Source: an uncultured Faecalibacterium sp.
GTDB lineage: Bacteria; Bacillota; Clostridia; Oscillospirales; Ruminococcaceae
Assembly (NCBI GenBank): GCA_937907025.1
Contig: CALESJ010000004.1
Span: 1 to 64,000 of the forward strand
Direction: 5' to 3'
Length of the DNA stretch: 64,000 bases
In this document: piece after piece, positions 8,348-17,526 of the stretch
Layout of the letters: the number at the start of each line of letters is the position of its first letter
Position numbering within the stretch: the first letter of the stretch is position 1
The notes under the pieces: model-generated
What the model was told of the DNA's origin: nothing
Seen by the model: only the letters and a program-made list of their open reading frames with translations
Databases searched by the model: none
Translations under genes and position numbers: made by a program

Positions 8348-9700
8348 TCATTCTTCCTTTGCGGAATAGTTGCGCGCTGCCGCGGCAAAGCGCCGGGTCA
8401 TCTGGGCATTGCCCGCAAAATACAGGTGAGCAAACGCCGCATACAGGGTGGGCGTTGTGAACCCACAAAGCCATTTGCGGCCGGATATGGGCTTGACAGC
8501 CTCAAAAGCATCCCCGTTTTCGGTGCTGTCCCAGTAATGGAATTCGTGCACAGGCGTACTCTCCCCTTGTTTGAACAGAAGACTTCCCTGCCGGGCGGTC
8601 AGTCCGGCATAGCCGAACCGGACCAGCTTATCCGTGCGCAGCCCGTGCCCCGGCAAAACGCCCACCATGGGGAAAGTCTGGCCGTCCTGGTCCTGCAAAG
8701 ACTGGCCCAGGTACAAAAAGCCGCCGCATTCGGCCACAGTGGGTAGTCCTGCCTGTATTGCCTCATACACGGCCCGGCGCATGGACTCGTTGCGGGAGAG
8801 CGCCTCTGCGTGCAGTTCCGGGTATCCGCCCGGCAGATACAAGCCGCCGATATCCTTCGGCAGGGCAGCATCATGCAGAGGGCTGAAAAACACCGGCTCC
8901 ATTCCGGCGCGGCAGAATGCCTCGATGGTTTCCGCATAGGTAAAGCAGAAAGCCTCGTCGCGGGCCACGGCCACCCGAGCCATGGCCTGGGGATACGGGC
9001 GTCGGGCCGTTGTGCGTTCCTGGGTGGAAAAGGCTTTTTCAAACCGTTTCCAGTCCATGGTCTGTAAAAGTACCGCGGCGATGGCGTTGATCCGGGCACG
9101 CAGGTCCACAATTTCCATAGCGGTGTACAATCCCAGGTGACGGCTTTCAAACTTGCCTTCCGGCATGGACGGCAGATACCCCAGCACCGGCACCCCTGTT
9201 TTTTCTTCCAGAACCGGGGCCAGCGTGCGGTACAGGCTTTCGCTGCATTCATTGAGAAACACACCGGCCACATGACTTTGCGGCATGAATTTGGCCAGAC
9301 CGCGAATGGTGGCAGCCAAAGTCAGGCTGGCGCCTTTGGGGCGCAGCACCAGCAGCACCGGCATGCCAAGGGTATGGGCCAGGTGCCAGGCCGAGGCATC
9401 GGTGGTGGTACCGCCCACACCGTCATAAAAGCCCATGACCCCCTCGCACACGGCGGCACCGTGACCGGCACAGGCATCGGTGTACAGGCTGCGCACCGTG
9501 GCTTCGGAGGAAAGGTACAGGTCCAGATTGTGGCTTTCCACCCCCAGAACGGCACGGTGGAACATGGGGTCGATATAATCCGGCCCGCATTTGAAAGCGC
9601 AGGGGTCGTGTCTGCGCCGTTTCAGGGCGGCCAGCAGAGCGCAGGTCACCACCGTTTTGCCGCTGCCCGAGGCGGGGGCAGCCACCATACATTCAATCAT
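8348..9700 (-). CDS. cbiA: Cobyrinate a,c-diamide synthase CbiA/CobB
   Basis: It amidates the a and c acetate side chains of cobyrinate with ATP and glutamine. It has 450 residues. The N-terminal P-loop domain has APASGSGKT at residues 8-16 and KCGPDYIDPMFH at 37-48. The C-terminal glutaminase domain has the nucleophile near Cys325 in VAECGGFLYLG, plus a late His in VHEFHYWDS. The start overlaps the end of the cbiET fusion by 8 nt, which implies coupled translation. Confidence 0.95.
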   Translation of the reverse strand: MIECMVAAPASGSGKTVVTCALLAALKRRRHDPCAFKCGPDYIDPMFHRAVLGVESHNLDLYLSSEATVRSLYTDACAGHGAAVCEGVMGFYDGVGGTTTDASAWHLAHTLGMPVLLVLRPKGASLTLAATIRGLAKFMPQSHVAGVFLNECSESLYRTLAPVLEEKTGVPVLGYLPSMPEGKFESRHLGLYTAMEIVDLRARINAIAAVLLQTMDWKRFEKAFSTQERTTARRPYPQAMARVAVARDEAFCFTYAETIEAFCRAGMEPVFFSPLHDAALPKDIGGLYLPGGYPELHAEALSRNESMRRAVYEAIQAGLPTVAECGGFLYLGQSLQDQDGQTFPMVGVLPGHGLRTDKLVRFGYAGLTARQGSLLFKQGESTPVHEFHYWDSTENGDAFEAVKPISGRKWLCGFTTPTLYAAFAHLYFAGNAQMTRRFAAAARNYSAKEE

Positions 9701-10889
9701 CGCAGTTCCCCGTAATTACAAAAATCGGATTCTGTGCCATGAGCATGTGCACATGGCCGGTCGGTTTGGCGGTACTCACCGCCAGTTGGGTCATGCAAGG
9801 TTCGATACCGTGCTTTTCCAGCGCCTGCATGGCGGCGGTCACGCTTTCCAGCGCGATGGCCGTGATGCACAGGCGCGCGGCAGGATTTCTGGCCAGGACC
9901 GTATCTACAATTGCATCCATACCACCCCGGGTGCCGCCAATAAACACAGCGTCCGGCGTCGGCAGATCCGCCAGCGCCTCCGGTGCCCGGCCGCGGATAA
10001 CCCGCAGATTCCAGGCGCCGAACTTGCGGCGGTTTGCTTCAATGAGGTCACAGGCTTCCGGCACGCATTCCACCGCGAACACCTTTCCCTGCCCGGCCAC
10101 AGCGGCCAACTCCACACTGACGCTGCCGGTGCCCGCTCCCACATCCCATACAGTGGCATCGGGTGCCGGGGCCAGGCTGGCCAGCACAGCAGCTCGGACC
10201 AGCTGTTTAGTCATGGGCACCTGCCCCCGGATGAACCAGGCATCCGGCCAGCCGGGGGTATGCCGGGGACCCTGCGGCGCCGGTTCTGCCAGCAGCACCG
10301 ACAAAGACGAGAAGTTCTTGCCGGCACATTCTTCCGCCGTGGATTCCGTGATGGCCTGTGCCGGGGTGCCCAGGTCCTCCCCCACGGTCACAGCCAGGCT
10401 GCCCAGCCCGGCTTCCGTCAGTTGCGCACACAGCGCCGCCGGGCCCAGCGTCCCGCCGGTGAGGAAGAAGGCCGGCTTGCCCTGCATAACGGCAGCCACT
10501 GCATTGCAATCTACTCCGTGAGCACTGACCAGGTTCCAGTCCTGCCAGGGGCGGCCCAACGCCGCCGCCAGCAGCTGCACACTGGAAATGCCGGGCAGCA
10601 CCGTCACCGCCCGGTCCCGCAGCAGAGGCAGCAGGCTGCGGCAGCCGGAATAAAATCCGCTGTCGCCGCTGTATGCCACCACACAAAGCACATTCTGATT
10701 TTCTTCCAACGCCCGGCAAATGTCCGCCGGTTTGGTGGCGGCAATGCGGTTCTGTGTACAGCCTTCCGGCAGTTGTGCCAGCAGGCGCTTGGCGCCGATG
10801 ATGCACCCCGCCGCCCGCAGAGCCTGTTCGGCCGCGCTGGTCAGAGTGGCAGCATCGCCGCTGCCGGTTCCCAACAAAGTAATGCTCAT
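9693..10889 (-). CDS. cbiET: Fused cobalt-precorrin-7 C5-methyltransferase / C15-methyltransferase-decarboxylase (CbiE-CbiT, CobL-type)
   Basis: This 398-residue fusion combines two steps. Residues 1 to about 200 are a tetrapyrrole methylase domain (CbiE): GTGSGD at the N-terminus, VVAYSGDSGFYSG, and PGISSVQLLAAALG. Residues from about 205 are a class-I Rossmann methyltransferase (CbiT) with the SAM loop WDVGAGTGSVSVELA and FIGGTRGGMDAIV. Together they methylate C5 and C15 and decarboxylate the C12 acetate of precorrin-7. Fusion in this order is known as CobL; many Clostridia keep the genes separate. It overlaps cbiJ by 4 nt and cbiA by 8 nt. Confidence 0.95.
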   Translation of the reverse strand: MSITLLGTGSGDAATLTSAAEQALRAAGCIIGAKRLLAQLPEGCTQNRIAATKPADICRALEENQNVLCVVAYSGDSGFYSGCRSLLPLLRDRAVTVLPGISSVQLLAAALGRPWQDWNLVSAHGVDCNAVAAVMQGKPAFFLTGGTLGPAALCAQLTEAGLGSLAVTVGEDLGTPAQAITESTAEECAGKNFSSLSVLLAEPAPQGPRHTPGWPDAWFIRGQVPMTKQLVRAAVLASLAPAPDATVWDVGAGTGSVSVELAAVAGQGKVFAVECVPEACDLIEANRRKFGAWNLRVIRGRAPEALADLPTPDAVFIGGTRGGMDAIVDTVLARNPAARLCITAIALESVTAAMQALEKHGIEPCMTQLAVSTAKPTGHVHMLMAQNPIFVITGNCDD

Positions 10890-11623
10890 GGAATCAGTCC
10901 TTTACAGAAAGCAAGGATTTGTTCTTCGGTTTCGCCGGTATCCGCCGGGCGGCGGATAACCACCAGGGTGGTTCCGGTCTGCCGGGCGGCGGCGGCTTTT
11001 TCGGCAAAGCCGCCCTGTGGTCCGCCGTCCTTGGTAACCAGATACCGGATGGCAAACTGCCGCAGCAGGGCCACGTTCAGTTCCACCGAGAAAGGCCCCT
11101 GCATGGCGATGATGTTGCGATGCGGGATGCCCACCCCTTCACAGGCGCGCAGGCTTTCGGCCACCGGCAGAACCCGGGGATACAGCCGGTGTACATCCAG
11201 CCCCGCAAAGGCGGGCAGTTCCTTGGCACCGGTGGTCAGCAGGATATTGCCCGCGGTGTTTTGCAACAAACCAGCCGCAGCGGCGGCATCCGGCGCTGTC
11301 AGGCTGCCTTCCGGCAGCACGCTGGCGGGACGCATCAGGCGCTTGTATGGCACCTGTGCCTGTTCGGCCGCCTGCCGTATATTAGCAGTGGCGGCCACCG
11401 CATAAGGATGGGTGGCGTCGATGCACAAATCCGCACCCTGCAGCAACTGCACCATAGCGGACACTTCCATTCGCCCGGTGTGGACCGTGACGCCGGGGGC
11501 TGTTCCCTGCTCCTCGGCGCCGTATTCGGTGGCCACGCAGACGGTAACCTGTGCCCCCAGTTCCGCCAACGTGCAGGACAGGCGGCGGCCTTCGGTGGTG
11601 CCGGAAAAGAGAAGAATTTTCAC
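10886..11623 (-). CDS. cbiJ: Cobalt-precorrin-6A reductase CbiJ/CobK
   Basis: This is an NAD(P)H-dependent reductase of the macrocycle at the precorrin-6A stage. The 245-residue protein starts with the family motif LLFSGTTEGRRLS, and it contains CIDATHPYAVAATAN and the late TKDGGPQGGFAEK. The ATG at 11623 overlaps the cbiH stop (ATGA), and the stop overlaps the cbiET start in the same way. Confidence 0.93.
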   Translation of the reverse strand: MKILLFSGTTEGRRLSCTLAELGAQVTVCVATEYGAEEQGTAPGVTVHTGRMEVSAMVQLLQGADLCIDATHPYAVAATANIRQAAEQAQVPYKRLMRPASVLPEGSLTAPDAAAAAGLLQNTAGNILLTTGAKELPAFAGLDVHRLYPRVLPVAESLRACEGVGIPHRNIIAMQGPFSVELNVALLRQFAIRYLVTKDGGPQGGFAEKAAAARQTGTTLVVIRRPADTGETEEQILAFCKGLIP

Positions 11624-12351
11624 GAACGGTACCCCCGCGGCGTGACCAGGTATTCTCCCAGAATGCGGGTGGTGGACGAACCGATGAAAACGGTGGTGAA
11701 CATATCCATCGCGGCGTTTTCCAGTTCTGCCAGGGTCAGGGTCTGTGCCTGCTGACCTTCGCGGCCGATGTTGCGCACATACCCGCAGGGCGTGGCGGGG
11801 TCCTTGCCGGATTGCAGCAGAATCCGCACCGCCTTTTGCAGGTAGTCGGCCCGTTTGCGGGAACCGGGGTTATACAGGCAAAGGGCAAAGTCCCCTTTGG
11901 CAGCACATTCCAGGCGGATTTCGATGAGGGACCAGGGTGTGAGCAGGTCGGACAGAGAGATCACGCAGAAATCATGGGCCAGCGGCGCGCCCAGCACTGC
12001 CGCGCCGGACAGTGCCGCCGTGATACCGGGCACCACCTCAATGTCCACACCGGGATACTCCCCTGCCAGCTCCAGCACCGGAGAGGCCATTCCGTACACA
12101 CCGGCGTCGCCGCTGCAGACCATGGCGGTGGTCACGCCCTGCTGCGCCGAAGCCAGCGCATGGCGGCAGCGGTCGATTTCCTGCTTCATGGGGGTGGTGA
12201 AAAATTCCTTTTCCGGGTACAGCGGCCGCACAAGGTCGATATACACCGAGTACCCGCAGATCAGATCGGACATTCCCAGTGCTTTCCGGGCCTGTTCGGT
12301 CAGATACCGGGCATCCCCGGGGCCAAGGCCCACCACAAACAATTTATTCAT
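11620..12351 (-). CDS. cbiH: Cobalt-precorrin-3B C17-methyltransferase CbiH/CobJ
   Basis: This SAM-dependent ring-contraction methyltransferase has 243 residues. It has the tetrapyrrole methylase signature FVVGLGPGDARYLT at the start, YSVYID, VCSGDAGVYGMASPVLE, PGITAALSGAAVLGAPLAHD and the FALCLYNPGSRKR segment. A longer frame extends upstream, but the ATG at 12351 begins the domain exactly and overlaps the cbiG end by 8 nt. It works with CbiG in anaerobic ring contraction. Confidence 0.95.
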   Translation of the reverse strand: MNKLFVVGLGPGDARYLTEQARKALGMSDLICGYSVYIDLVRPLYPEKEFFTTPMKQEIDRCRHALASAQQGVTTAMVCSGDAGVYGMASPVLELAGEYPGVDIEVVPGITAALSGAAVLGAPLAHDFCVISLSDLLTPWSLIEIRLECAAKGDFALCLYNPGSRKRADYLQKAVRILLQSGKDPATPCGYVRNIGREGQQAQTLTLAELENAAMDMFTTVFIGSSTTRILGEYLVTPRGYRS

Positions 12352-13348
12352 CCTGCCATCTCCAATCCGGGGCGTAAGGCTGCAATGCCAGGGCCATGGT
12401 GACCCCGCCGCCCGCGTTCTTCTTGCTGTAAAGGTGTCCACCCGCCGCCAGAACAGCGGCGCGTTCGCACACATTGTCCACCCCTGTGGTCTTCTGCACA
12501 AAGGCGCTGGCTGTAAAATTGCCCTGCACCGCCGCCAGCGCGGATGCGGGGTAGGTCTGCAGCGGCCAGCCGTGGGCCGTGCAGAATTGCAGCAGACCCG
12601 GTTCCTCTTTTTTCAGGTCAATACTGGCCACGGCGCAGACAGCCTGCGGACAAAGTCCGGTGGTTTCCAGCAGGTGTTCCAGGGCCGCTCCCAGCGTTTC
12701 GGCAGAGGTACCTTTGCGGCACCCTACCCCCAGCACCGCAATACGCGGCACCAGATGCAAAACCTCCCGTTTGCCGCGGTGCAGGCTCAGGCGGAAATCG
12801 CAAGCGGCTTCTTCGGAAAGTATGACTCCGTCGGGTGGCGTTCCCGCAACGGTAAACTCGCTGTACAGCCGAACCGGCTGCCCCGCCAGAAGAGCCGCCG
12901 ACACGGTCTTGATTTTTTGGGGATTGCAGATCACACAGTTCTGGCGTTTAGACCATTCATCCACCGCAAAAACACCGTTGACATCGGTAGCGGTGGTGAT
13001 GACCGCCTGCGCGCCGCAGATGCCGGCGATACGGCGGGCCAGGTCATTGGCACCGCCCAGGTGGCCGGACAGGATGGGCACTGCCCAGCGGGCGCCCTCA
13101 TCCGCCACCACCACCGCCGGGTCCTGGGCTTTGCTCTTTACATAGGGCGCAATGGCCCGCACCGCGATACCGGCAGCCCCCACAAACACCAATGCTTCTG
13201 CCCGGGGAAAATTATTTGCCGTCCACTGAGCAAGAGTCAGCGGGTGGCCGCAGCGGGATGCGCAGCCGCCCAGCTGCCGGGCCAGAAATTCAGCCAGGTG
13301 CTGCCCGTTATCCGTAAAGGCCAACAGCTCAATGGAACCGGCGGTCAT
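12344..13348 (-). CDS. cbiG: Cobalt-precorrin-5A hydrolase CbiG
   Basis: This enzyme opens the delta-lactone and releases acetaldehyde from C20 during anaerobic ring contraction. It is a marker of the oxygen-independent route. It has 334 residues. The N-terminal half contains AEALVFVGAAGIAVRAIAPY and the ILSGHLGGANDLAR segment. The C-terminal CobE/GbiG domain has GVGCRKGTSAETL and the closing cluster FTASAFVQKTTGVDNVCERA. Start and stop overlap neighbours (ATGA with cbiF, 8 nt with cbiH). Confidence 0.95.
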   Translation of the reverse strand: MTAGSIELLAFTDNGQHLAEFLARQLGGCASRCGHPLTLAQWTANNFPRAEALVFVGAAGIAVRAIAPYVKSKAQDPAVVVADEGARWAVPILSGHLGGANDLARRIAGICGAQAVITTATDVNGVFAVDEWSKRQNCVICNPQKIKTVSAALLAGQPVRLYSEFTVAGTPPDGVILSEEAACDFRLSLHRGKREVLHLVPRIAVLGVGCRKGTSAETLGAALEHLLETTGLCPQAVCAVASIDLKKEEPGLLQFCTAHGWPLQTYPASALAAVQGNFTASAFVQKTTGVDNVCERAAVLAAGGHLYSKKNAGGGVTMALALQPYAPDWRWQDE

Positions 13349-14103
13349 TGGTACGTTCCTTTCCGGTAGCCGGTGGTAAAGGTCGGGTCATACAACCGGC
13401 TGCGGTCGTACTGTTTGCCCAAAAAGTCCCCCACCAGCACCAGCGCCGTGCGGGAAATCCCCTGCTCCTGCCCGCAGGAGGCCAGGGTCCCCACGGTACA
13501 GCGGGCCACCTTCTCTTCCGGCCAGGTGGCCTTGTAGACCAGCGCCGCAGGCGTATCTTCGGTGTAGGCGCCCTGCAGCAGAGCTGCCTGCACCTGGGGC
13601 AGCATACCCGCAGAAAGAAAAATCACCATGGTGGTGCCATGGGCAGCTAAAGCGGCCAGGCTTTCCCGTTCCGGCACCGGCGTGCGCCCGGCCATGCGGG
13701 TGATGATGACGCTCTGGCTGACACCGGGCAGGGTGTACTCCGCATCCAGCGCCGCGGCGGCACCGCAAAAGCTGGAAACGCCGGGGGTGCTTTCATAGGC
13801 AATACCCGCTGCATCCAAGGCGTCCATCTGTTCCCGGACAGCCCCGTACAGGCAGGGGTCCCCGGTATGCAGGCGCACCGTCATGTGATTCTCGGCTTCC
13901 TGCTGCCGCATGATGTCCAGTACCTGCTCGAGGGTCAGTTCGGCGCTGTTGTAGATGGCACATCCCGGTTTGGTCAGGCCCAGCAAAGCCGGATTGACCA
14001 GGCTTCCCGCATAAATAACGCAGTCGGCTTTCCCCAGCAGGTCCGCCCCCCGCAGGGTGATCAGGTCTGGTGCCCCCGGTCCGGCGCCCACAAAATGGAT
14101 CAT
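13345..14103 (-). CDS. cbiF: Cobalt-precorrin-4 C11-methyltransferase CbiF/CobM
   Basis: It methylates C11 of cobalt-precorrin-4. It is 252 residues long, starting MIHFVGAGPGAPDLITLRGA, with VIYAGSLVNPALL, LHTGDPCLYGAVREQMDAL, TPGVSSFCGAAAALDAEYTLPG and MVIFLSAGM, all in the order seen in CbiF. The start follows a GGGGAGG box. The 19-nt gap to cbiL is one of the few non-overlapping junctions within the biosynthetic part of the operon. Confidence 0.95.
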   Translation of the reverse strand: MIHFVGAGPGAPDLITLRGADLLGKADCVIYAGSLVNPALLGLTKPGCAIYNSAELTLEQVLDIMRQQEAENHMTVRLHTGDPCLYGAVREQMDALDAAGIAYESTPGVSSFCGAAAALDAEYTLPGVSQSVIITRMAGRTPVPERESLAALAAHGTTMVIFLSAGMLPQVQAALLQGAYTEDTPAALVYKATWPEEKVARCTVGTLASCGQEQGISRTALVLVGDFLGKQYDRSRLYDPTFTTGYRKGTYQ

Positions 14104-14122
14104 GATGGTGTTTCCTCCCCTC

Positions 14123-14821
14123 TTATTTCACCAGAATGGTGGCAAAATACCCGGCGCTGCCTTCGGGCCGGTCCTGCTCCAGATGGTCCCAGACCTGCTC
14201 TTCCGGCAGGCCGCAGTTGCACACAAGGGAACTTTGTTCCAGAAGTCCCTCTTTTTCCAGGGTGTCCAGCACTTTGGGCAGCTGACGGCCGCTTTTCATC
14301 AGGACTTTGGCGCCGGGCGCCGCGAGAATCTCTTCCAGCGGGATACTGCCGGGAGCGATGGTCAACGGGGTATCCATACCGCCGGTCAGGGGCTGGTTCA
14401 ACCGCGCCGCCACTGCACAGAAGCTGGGCACCCCCGCCACCATGGCGGTCTGGTAGCCCTGTTCTTCCAGAATAGCCTGCAAGTACCCAAAAGTGGCGTA
14501 CACCGACACATCCCCCAGGTTCAGCATAGCCACATCCTGCCCTGCATCCAGATATCCCCGCAGCATTTCGGCAGCGGCCTGGTGGGCGCGGCGACGTTCT
14601 TCCTCATCGTGGCTCATGGTGAAGTGCAGCGGGACGATCACCTTTCGGCTCAGGTCCACCGCCTGCCGGGCAATGTCCAAAGCCAGCATCTCTCCGCTTT
14701 TGGTCTGCGGAGCTGCAATGACCGGGCACTGGCGCATGACGCGCATGGCCTTGAAGGTGAGAAGTTCCGGGTCACCCGGCCCTACACTGACCCCGTACAG
14801 GGTACCTTTTATCGTTTCCAC
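14123..14821 (-). CDS. cbiL: Cobalt-precorrin-2 C20-methyltransferase CbiL/CobI
   Basis: It methylates C20 of cobalt-precorrin-2, the first committed methylation after cobalt insertion by CbiK. The domain begins GTLYGVSVGPGDPELLTFKA and includes LNLGDVSVYATFGYLQAIL, VAGVPSFCAVAARLNQPL and VLMKSGRQLPKVLDTL. It is about 232 residues. No ATG precedes the domain in frame. A GTG at 14821 follows GGAGA by about 10 nt and lies 13 nt inside the end of cbiD, so I use it. Confidence 0.93.
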   Translation of the reverse strand: METIKGTLYGVSVGPGDPELLTFKAMRVMRQCPVIAAPQTKSGEMLALDIARQAVDLSRKVIVPLHFTMSHDEEERRRAHQAAAEMLRGYLDAGQDVAMLNLGDVSVYATFGYLQAILEEQGYQTAMVAGVPSFCAVAARLNQPLTGGMDTPLTIAPGSIPLEEILAAPGAKVLMKSGRQLPKVLDTLEKEGLLEQSSLVCNCGLPEEQVWDHLEQDRPEGSAGYFATILVK

Positions 14822-15942
14822 TGTGCAAGAATCTCCTTTGCGGTATCGGTCAGGCCCAGGGGGCCGTATTGGTTGGAAAACAGCAGTGCGCCGACCTGAC
14901 AGGCATCCCCTGCCCGGCGCTGCAAATGCCCGGCAATAGCGGTCAGCAGCCGTTCCAGAACGGCCTGCCGCAGCCCGGCTTCGTCCAGCAGTTCCAGGCA
15001 GGCATCGGTGGTGGGCGCCGCCAGCAGTGCAGCACAAAGTGCCTGCCCGGCGCCGCAGACAGCGGCATGGGCACAAATCAGCTCGGTGCGGCAGTCAGCA
15101 TAGCGGGAATGGGTGTTCATTACGCCGCCCGCCAGCTTGACCAGCTTGCCGATATGCCCCACCAGCAGCAACTGCTCGAAGCCTTCGGCGACGGCCATAT
15201 CCAGAGCGTCACCGATGAAGTTGGAACACTTGACCACCGGGACGCCCAGTTTGTCCAGCCCCTGGGCATGCAGGAAGTCGGTACCGTAGTTGCCGGGGGT
15301 CAGGATCAAGCGGCGGCTCTGGGCGGCGGCCTGGCGGATTTCCAATGCCAGGGTATCCACCAGAGCCTGCTCGCTCATAGGTTCCACCACACCGGAGGTC
15401 CCCAGCACCGAAAGACCGCCCTCCACGCCCAACTTGGGGTTGAAGGTCTTGCGGGCGGCTTCGGCCCCGCCGGGAATCCGGATTTCCACTTTCAGGCCAT
15501 TGGTATAACCCAGGCGGCGGCAGACTTCCTGCACCGCTTGGGCAATCATGCGCCGGGGCACCGTGTTGATGGCCGCTGCCCCCACCGGTTGGTCCAGACC
15601 GGGCCTGGTCACCCGGCCTACCCCTTCCCCACCGTCAATGAGAACACCGGGGATGTCAGTTCTGGAAACTGCCGCCACGATGGTCATGCCGTCGGTGATA
15701 TCACAATCGTCCCCCGCATCTTTCTGGATGCCGCAGAGAGCGCCATCGACCTCCATGCGGCAGAACTGCGGCAATACCTGTACCGGCCAACCCTTGGGGG
15801 TTGTGAGGCAGACCGTGCGGGGTGCCGTGCCGGAAAGCAGCAATTCCGCCGCTCCCCGGGCTGCCAGCGCCGCACAGGTACCGGTGGTGTAGCCGCAGCG
15901 CAGCAGGCGCTGCCCGCTGCGGATATAGTGTTCAAAGCTCAT
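14809..15942 (-). CDS. cbiD: Cobalt-precorrin-5B C1-methyltransferase CbiD
   Basis: This C1-methyltransferase is specific to the anaerobic pathway and lacks the usual tetrapyrrole methylase fold. The 377-residue protein has LRCGYTTGTCAALAARGAAE near the N-terminus, GDDCDITDGMTIVAAV, the GEGVGRVTRPGLDQPVG loop, and VKCSNFIGDALDMAVAEGF. The ATG at 15942 overlaps the cbiK stop. Confidence 0.95.
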   Translation of the reverse strand: MSFEHYIRSGQRLLRCGYTTGTCAALAARGAAELLLSGTAPRTVCLTTPKGWPVQVLPQFCRMEVDGALCGIQKDAGDDCDITDGMTIVAAVSRTDIPGVLIDGGEGVGRVTRPGLDQPVGAAAINTVPRRMIAQAVQEVCRRLGYTNGLKVEIRIPGGAEAARKTFNPKLGVEGGLSVLGTSGVVEPMSEQALVDTLALEIRQAAAQSRRLILTPGNYGTDFLHAQGLDKLGVPVVKCSNFIGDALDMAVAEGFEQLLLVGHIGKLVKLAGGVMNTHSRYADCRTELICAHAAVCGAGQALCAALLAAPTTDACLELLDEAGLRQAVLERLLTAIAGHLQRRAGDACQVGALLFSNQYGPLGLTDTAKEILAQWKR

Positions 15943-16706
15943 GAATCCTGCTCCAGCAATTCCCGAAGATGGGCGGCGTAAAGGTCCTGCACCGCCGGCA
16001 GCATGCCCAGTCCCTGCAAGGTACAGCGAACGGTCAGGCCCTTGGCCAGCAGGCGGGATTTCCAGCTTGCGGGGGCATCCCCTGCCATATCGTTACAGGC
16101 ATGGTCCCCCGCCACCAGCATCAGCGGCATCAGGTGGGCCTTCTCAAATCCGGACGTCAGCAGCTGGGGCAACACATCTTCCAGGGCAGGCCAGCCTTCG
16201 GCGGTGGCCACATAGACATCGGTACGGCCCATCATATGAAACACCGTCTGCAGGGCGGGATACACAACTCCCGCAAAATGTTCGGTGCCGTGCCCCATCA
16301 GAAGCAGTGCCTCCCCCTTCACCGGCGGGCAGGCCGCAGCAATGGCGGCGGCCAACACGCGCAGGTCCTCCACACCGGCCAGCAAAGGCTTGCCCAGTGT
16401 CACAGAGGCCAGACGGTCCCGGTATTCTTCCACCTGGCGGCGGATGCTGTCATACTCCTGCCCATACAGAAAGTGGGTAGGCTGCACGATGACCACCCGC
16501 CCGGCCAGGGATTCCAGCGCCTGGGGCAGGCTTTGTACCGTTTCTCCCCGGGATTGCAGAATCCGGCGGATGGTGGGGCTGGTAAAGGCCCTGACAAAGG
16601 GAAGGTCCGGGGCCGCTTGATGCAGGGCGGTTTCTGCCGCCGTGATGCTCCTGCGTGCTTCGGGCACGCTGGTGCCGAAGCTGACGCACAACAAAGTTTT
16701 TGGCAT
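15939..16706 (-). CDS. cbiK: Sirohydrochlorin cobaltochelatase CbiK
   Basis: It inserts Co(II) into sirohydrochlorin, the entry step of the anaerobic pathway. At 255 residues it fits CbiK rather than the half-size CbiX. The start TLLCVSFGTSVPEARRSI is typical. Likely metal-site histidines sit in LLLMGHGTEHFAG and in MLVAGDHACNDMAGD. The ATG at 16706 follows AGGAGAATACGAACC. No signal peptide is seen, so it is cytoplasmic. Between btuD and this gene is a 40-nt spacer with a small GC-rich hairpin, the largest break between genes after the riboswitch terminator. Confidence 0.93.
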   Translation of the reverse strand: MPKTLLCVSFGTSVPEARRSITAAETALHQAAPDLPFVRAFTSPTIRRILQSRGETVQSLPQALESLAGRVVIVQPTHFLYGQEYDSIRRQVEEYRDRLASVTLGKPLLAGVEDLRVLAAAIAAACPPVKGEALLLMGHGTEHFAGVVYPALQTVFHMMGRTDVYVATAEGWPALEDVLPQLLTSGFEKAHLMPLMLVAGDHACNDMAGDAPASWKSRLLAKGLTVRCTLQGLGMLPAVQDLYAAHLRELLEQDS

Positions 16707-16746
16707 GGTTCGTATTCTCCTGGTCAGCCCCACCGTACAGGCGGGG

Positions 16747-17526
16747 TCATCTTGTTATTGTACCACATCCGGGGCGGAAAAGGATATAGGGCACACCATT
16801 TTCATCCGGCAATACCCGGGCTTCCACCCCGTACACCCGGCGGATCAGGTCCGGGGTCAGCACCTCCCGCGGATTTCCTGTTGCCACAATGCGGCCATCC
16901 TGCATGACAGCCAGGCTATCACAATACAGGGCGGCCAGGTTCAGGTCGTGCACGGCGGTAATGACCGTACGCCCCAGACCGCGTACCAGTTCCATCAGCT
17001 GCAGCTGGTAGCGTATGTCCAGATGGTTCGTCGGCTCATCCAGCAGCAGACAGGGCGTCTGCTGGGCCAGGGCCCGTGCCAGAATCACCCGCTGCTGCTC
17101 CCCGCCCGAAAGTGCCGTATAGCTGCGCTCCTCAAATCCTGCCAGCCCTACCTGGGCCAGACATTCGGACGCAATGTGCATATCCTCGGCGTTATCCCGC
17201 TCAAAGGGCCGCTTGTGGGGGCTTCGTCCCATGAGGACAATGTCCCGCACGGTGAAGTCAAAGTTATAGGTATTGTGCTGGGCCACCATGGCCATCCGCC
17301 GGGCCGACTGGCGCACCGTGTATTCGTGCAGCGGGCGTCCGTCCAGCAGAACGGCCCCCTTCTCCGGCCGCAGTACACGGCAGATGCAGCGCAAAAGGGT
17401 GGATTTACCGCTACCGTTGGGGCCGATGATGCCCAGCGTTTTGTTGTCCGGCACGTCCAGAGTCACATCCCGCAGGACCGGATTGCCACCCAACGATTTT
17501 TCCAGGTGCTGTACCGTAATCTTCAT
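16747..17526 (-). CDS. btuD: ABC transporter ATPase, corrinoid uptake (BtuD-like)
   Basis: This 259-residue ATPase is of the iron-siderophore/B12 importer type. It has Walker A GPNGSGKST near residues 35-43, the Q-loop AQHNTYNF, signature ALSGGEQQR, Walker B CLLLDEP with the D-loop TNHLD, and the switch His in TAVHDLN. Substrate is inferred from the cobalamin riboswitch upstream and the B12 genes downstream. A cobalt- or siderophore-type substrate cannot be excluded from sequence. The start overlaps the permease stop (ATGA) and follows GGAGG. Confidence 0.85.
   Translation of the reverse strand: MKITVQHLEKSLGGNPVLRDVTLDVPDNKTLGIIGPNGSGKSTLLRCICRVLRPEKGAVLLDGRPLHEYTVRQSARRMAMVAQHNTYNFDFTVRDIVLMGRSPHKRPFERDNAEDMHIASECLAQVGLAGFEERSYTALSGGEQQRVILARALAQQTPCLLLDEPTNHLDIRYQLQLMELVRGLGRTVITAVHDLNLAALYCDSLAVMQDGRIVATGNPREVLTPDLIRRVYGVEARVLPDENGVPYILFRPGCGTITR

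Noticed and set aside
9591..11405. A 604-codon plus-strand open frame
   Set aside because: It is antisense to cbiET and cbiJ with low-complexity His/Gln/Arg-rich translation and no motifs; a shadow of the real genes.
16707..16746. A GC-rich hairpin between btuD and cbiK as a terminator
   Set aside because: It lacks a U-run on either strand, so it is unlikely to terminate transcription; it may be a processing or stability element.
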